From contig JAJZKJ010000203.1 of assembly GCA_021804195.1 (NCBI GenBank), positions 1 through 5,242 of the forward strand: a stretch of DNA of 5,242 bases, written 5' to 3'. Numbering within the stretch: position 1 is the stretch's first letter; each line of letters opens with the position of its first letter. Shown in pieces: positions 5,117-5,242 of the stretch. The notes under the pieces are model-generated. The model made no database searches, had not been told where the DNA came from, and saw only the letters and a program-made list of their open reading frames with translations. Origin of the DNA: Acidobacteriota bacterium (lineage in GTDB: Bacteria; Planctomycetota; Phycisphaerae; WQYP01; JAJZKJ01). The translations under genes and the position numbers were made by a program.

Positions 5117-5242
5117 ATGCCACGCAATCGTGGGAAACAACTTGTCTGCCAGATGCTGGAAAGATTTGATTCAAAGGCGCTTGAGGAATACAAACACATT
5201 ATCCGCAGCTACATTCATGACAGGGATGGCGTCTATGCCCTC
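5117..5242 (+). CDS. Small protein, probable GIY-YIG nuclease-like family, N-terminal part
   Basis: Forty-two codons are visible and the frame is open to the right edge. ATG 5117 follows AAGGAG by five bases, the best ribosome site in the window, and an in-frame TAA at 5105 fixes the start. The protein begins with a basic segment (PRNRGKQLV), then an apparently helical stretch (LERFDSKALEEYKHIIRSYI, residues 14-33) and RDGVYAL (36-42). A GVYAL strand after such a leader resembles the first GIY strand of a GIY-YIG domain, but the catalytic YIG strand, Arg and Glu would lie outside the window. The assignment is therefore tentative and rests on pattern memory. It is divergent from the transposase relic and not obviously linked to the toxin-antitoxin pair. 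Confidence 0.55.
   Translation, partial: MPRNRGKQLVCQMLERFDSKALEEYKHIIRSYIHDRDGVYAL

Noticed and set aside
4668..5174. 168-codon minus-strand frame across the toxin and the intergenic region
   Set aside because: It reads the toxin, the repeat and the leader antisense, and its sequence resembles no family. The transposase relic is in another minus-strand frame.
1..5242. CRISPR array, tRNA or rRNA genes
   Set aside because: Reading both strands showed no regularly spaced repeat array, no cloverleaf pattern and no rRNA-like stretch. The only repeat is the two-copy 73-bp pair.

Overview
This window of GC-rich bacterial chromosome shows no phage or plasmid backbone. The long NuoH, the alpha2-type glycyl-tRNA synthetase, the two-CBS ClC protein and the transposase debris together suggest a free-living bacterium of the Planctomycetes/PVC type. 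That placement is a weak inference from protein style, with no marker gene behind it.

Layout. (1) Positions 1-2009, minus strand: the N-terminal 226 residues of glycyl-tRNA synthetase run off the left edge. It lies 21 bp downstream of a complete nuoH (complex I membrane subunit H), so the pair reads as nuoH-glyS. No other nuo gene is present. (2) Positions 2010-2259: a divergent intergenic region holding a strong imperfect dyad and candidate promoter elements. (3) Positions 2260-4172, plus strand: a ClC-family anion channel/transporter with a C-terminal CBS pair. A single -1 frameshift near 2547 splits an otherwise intact 637-residue protein. (4) Positions 4173-5026: an accessory patch. It has GC-rich hairpins after clc, a Phd/YefM-type antitoxin gene with its own promoter and palindromic operator candidate, and a PIN-domain (VapC-type) toxin gene cut short at 78 codons. 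Two copies of a 73-bp direct repeat (70/73 identical) bracket the pair, and a relic of the first ~23 codons of a REP-associated (Y1/RAYT) transposase lies on the minus strand. (5) Positions 5117-5242: the start of a small gene with a clear ribosome binding site, probably a GIY-YIG-type protein, running off the right edge.

How it fits together. The left two thirds is housekeeping: energy conservation, translation and anion transport. The right third looks like a site of repeated rearrangement. The toxin's final codons and stop lie inside the repeat, the transposase relic ends against the repeat's other side, and the repeat's second copy sits upstream of the antitoxin promoter. The likely outcome is an intact antitoxin beside a catalytically incomplete toxin. 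I see no convincing new multi-gene system. The most interesting signals are the 73-bp repeat, the decayed toxin/transposase junction, the clc frameshift and the isolated nuoH.
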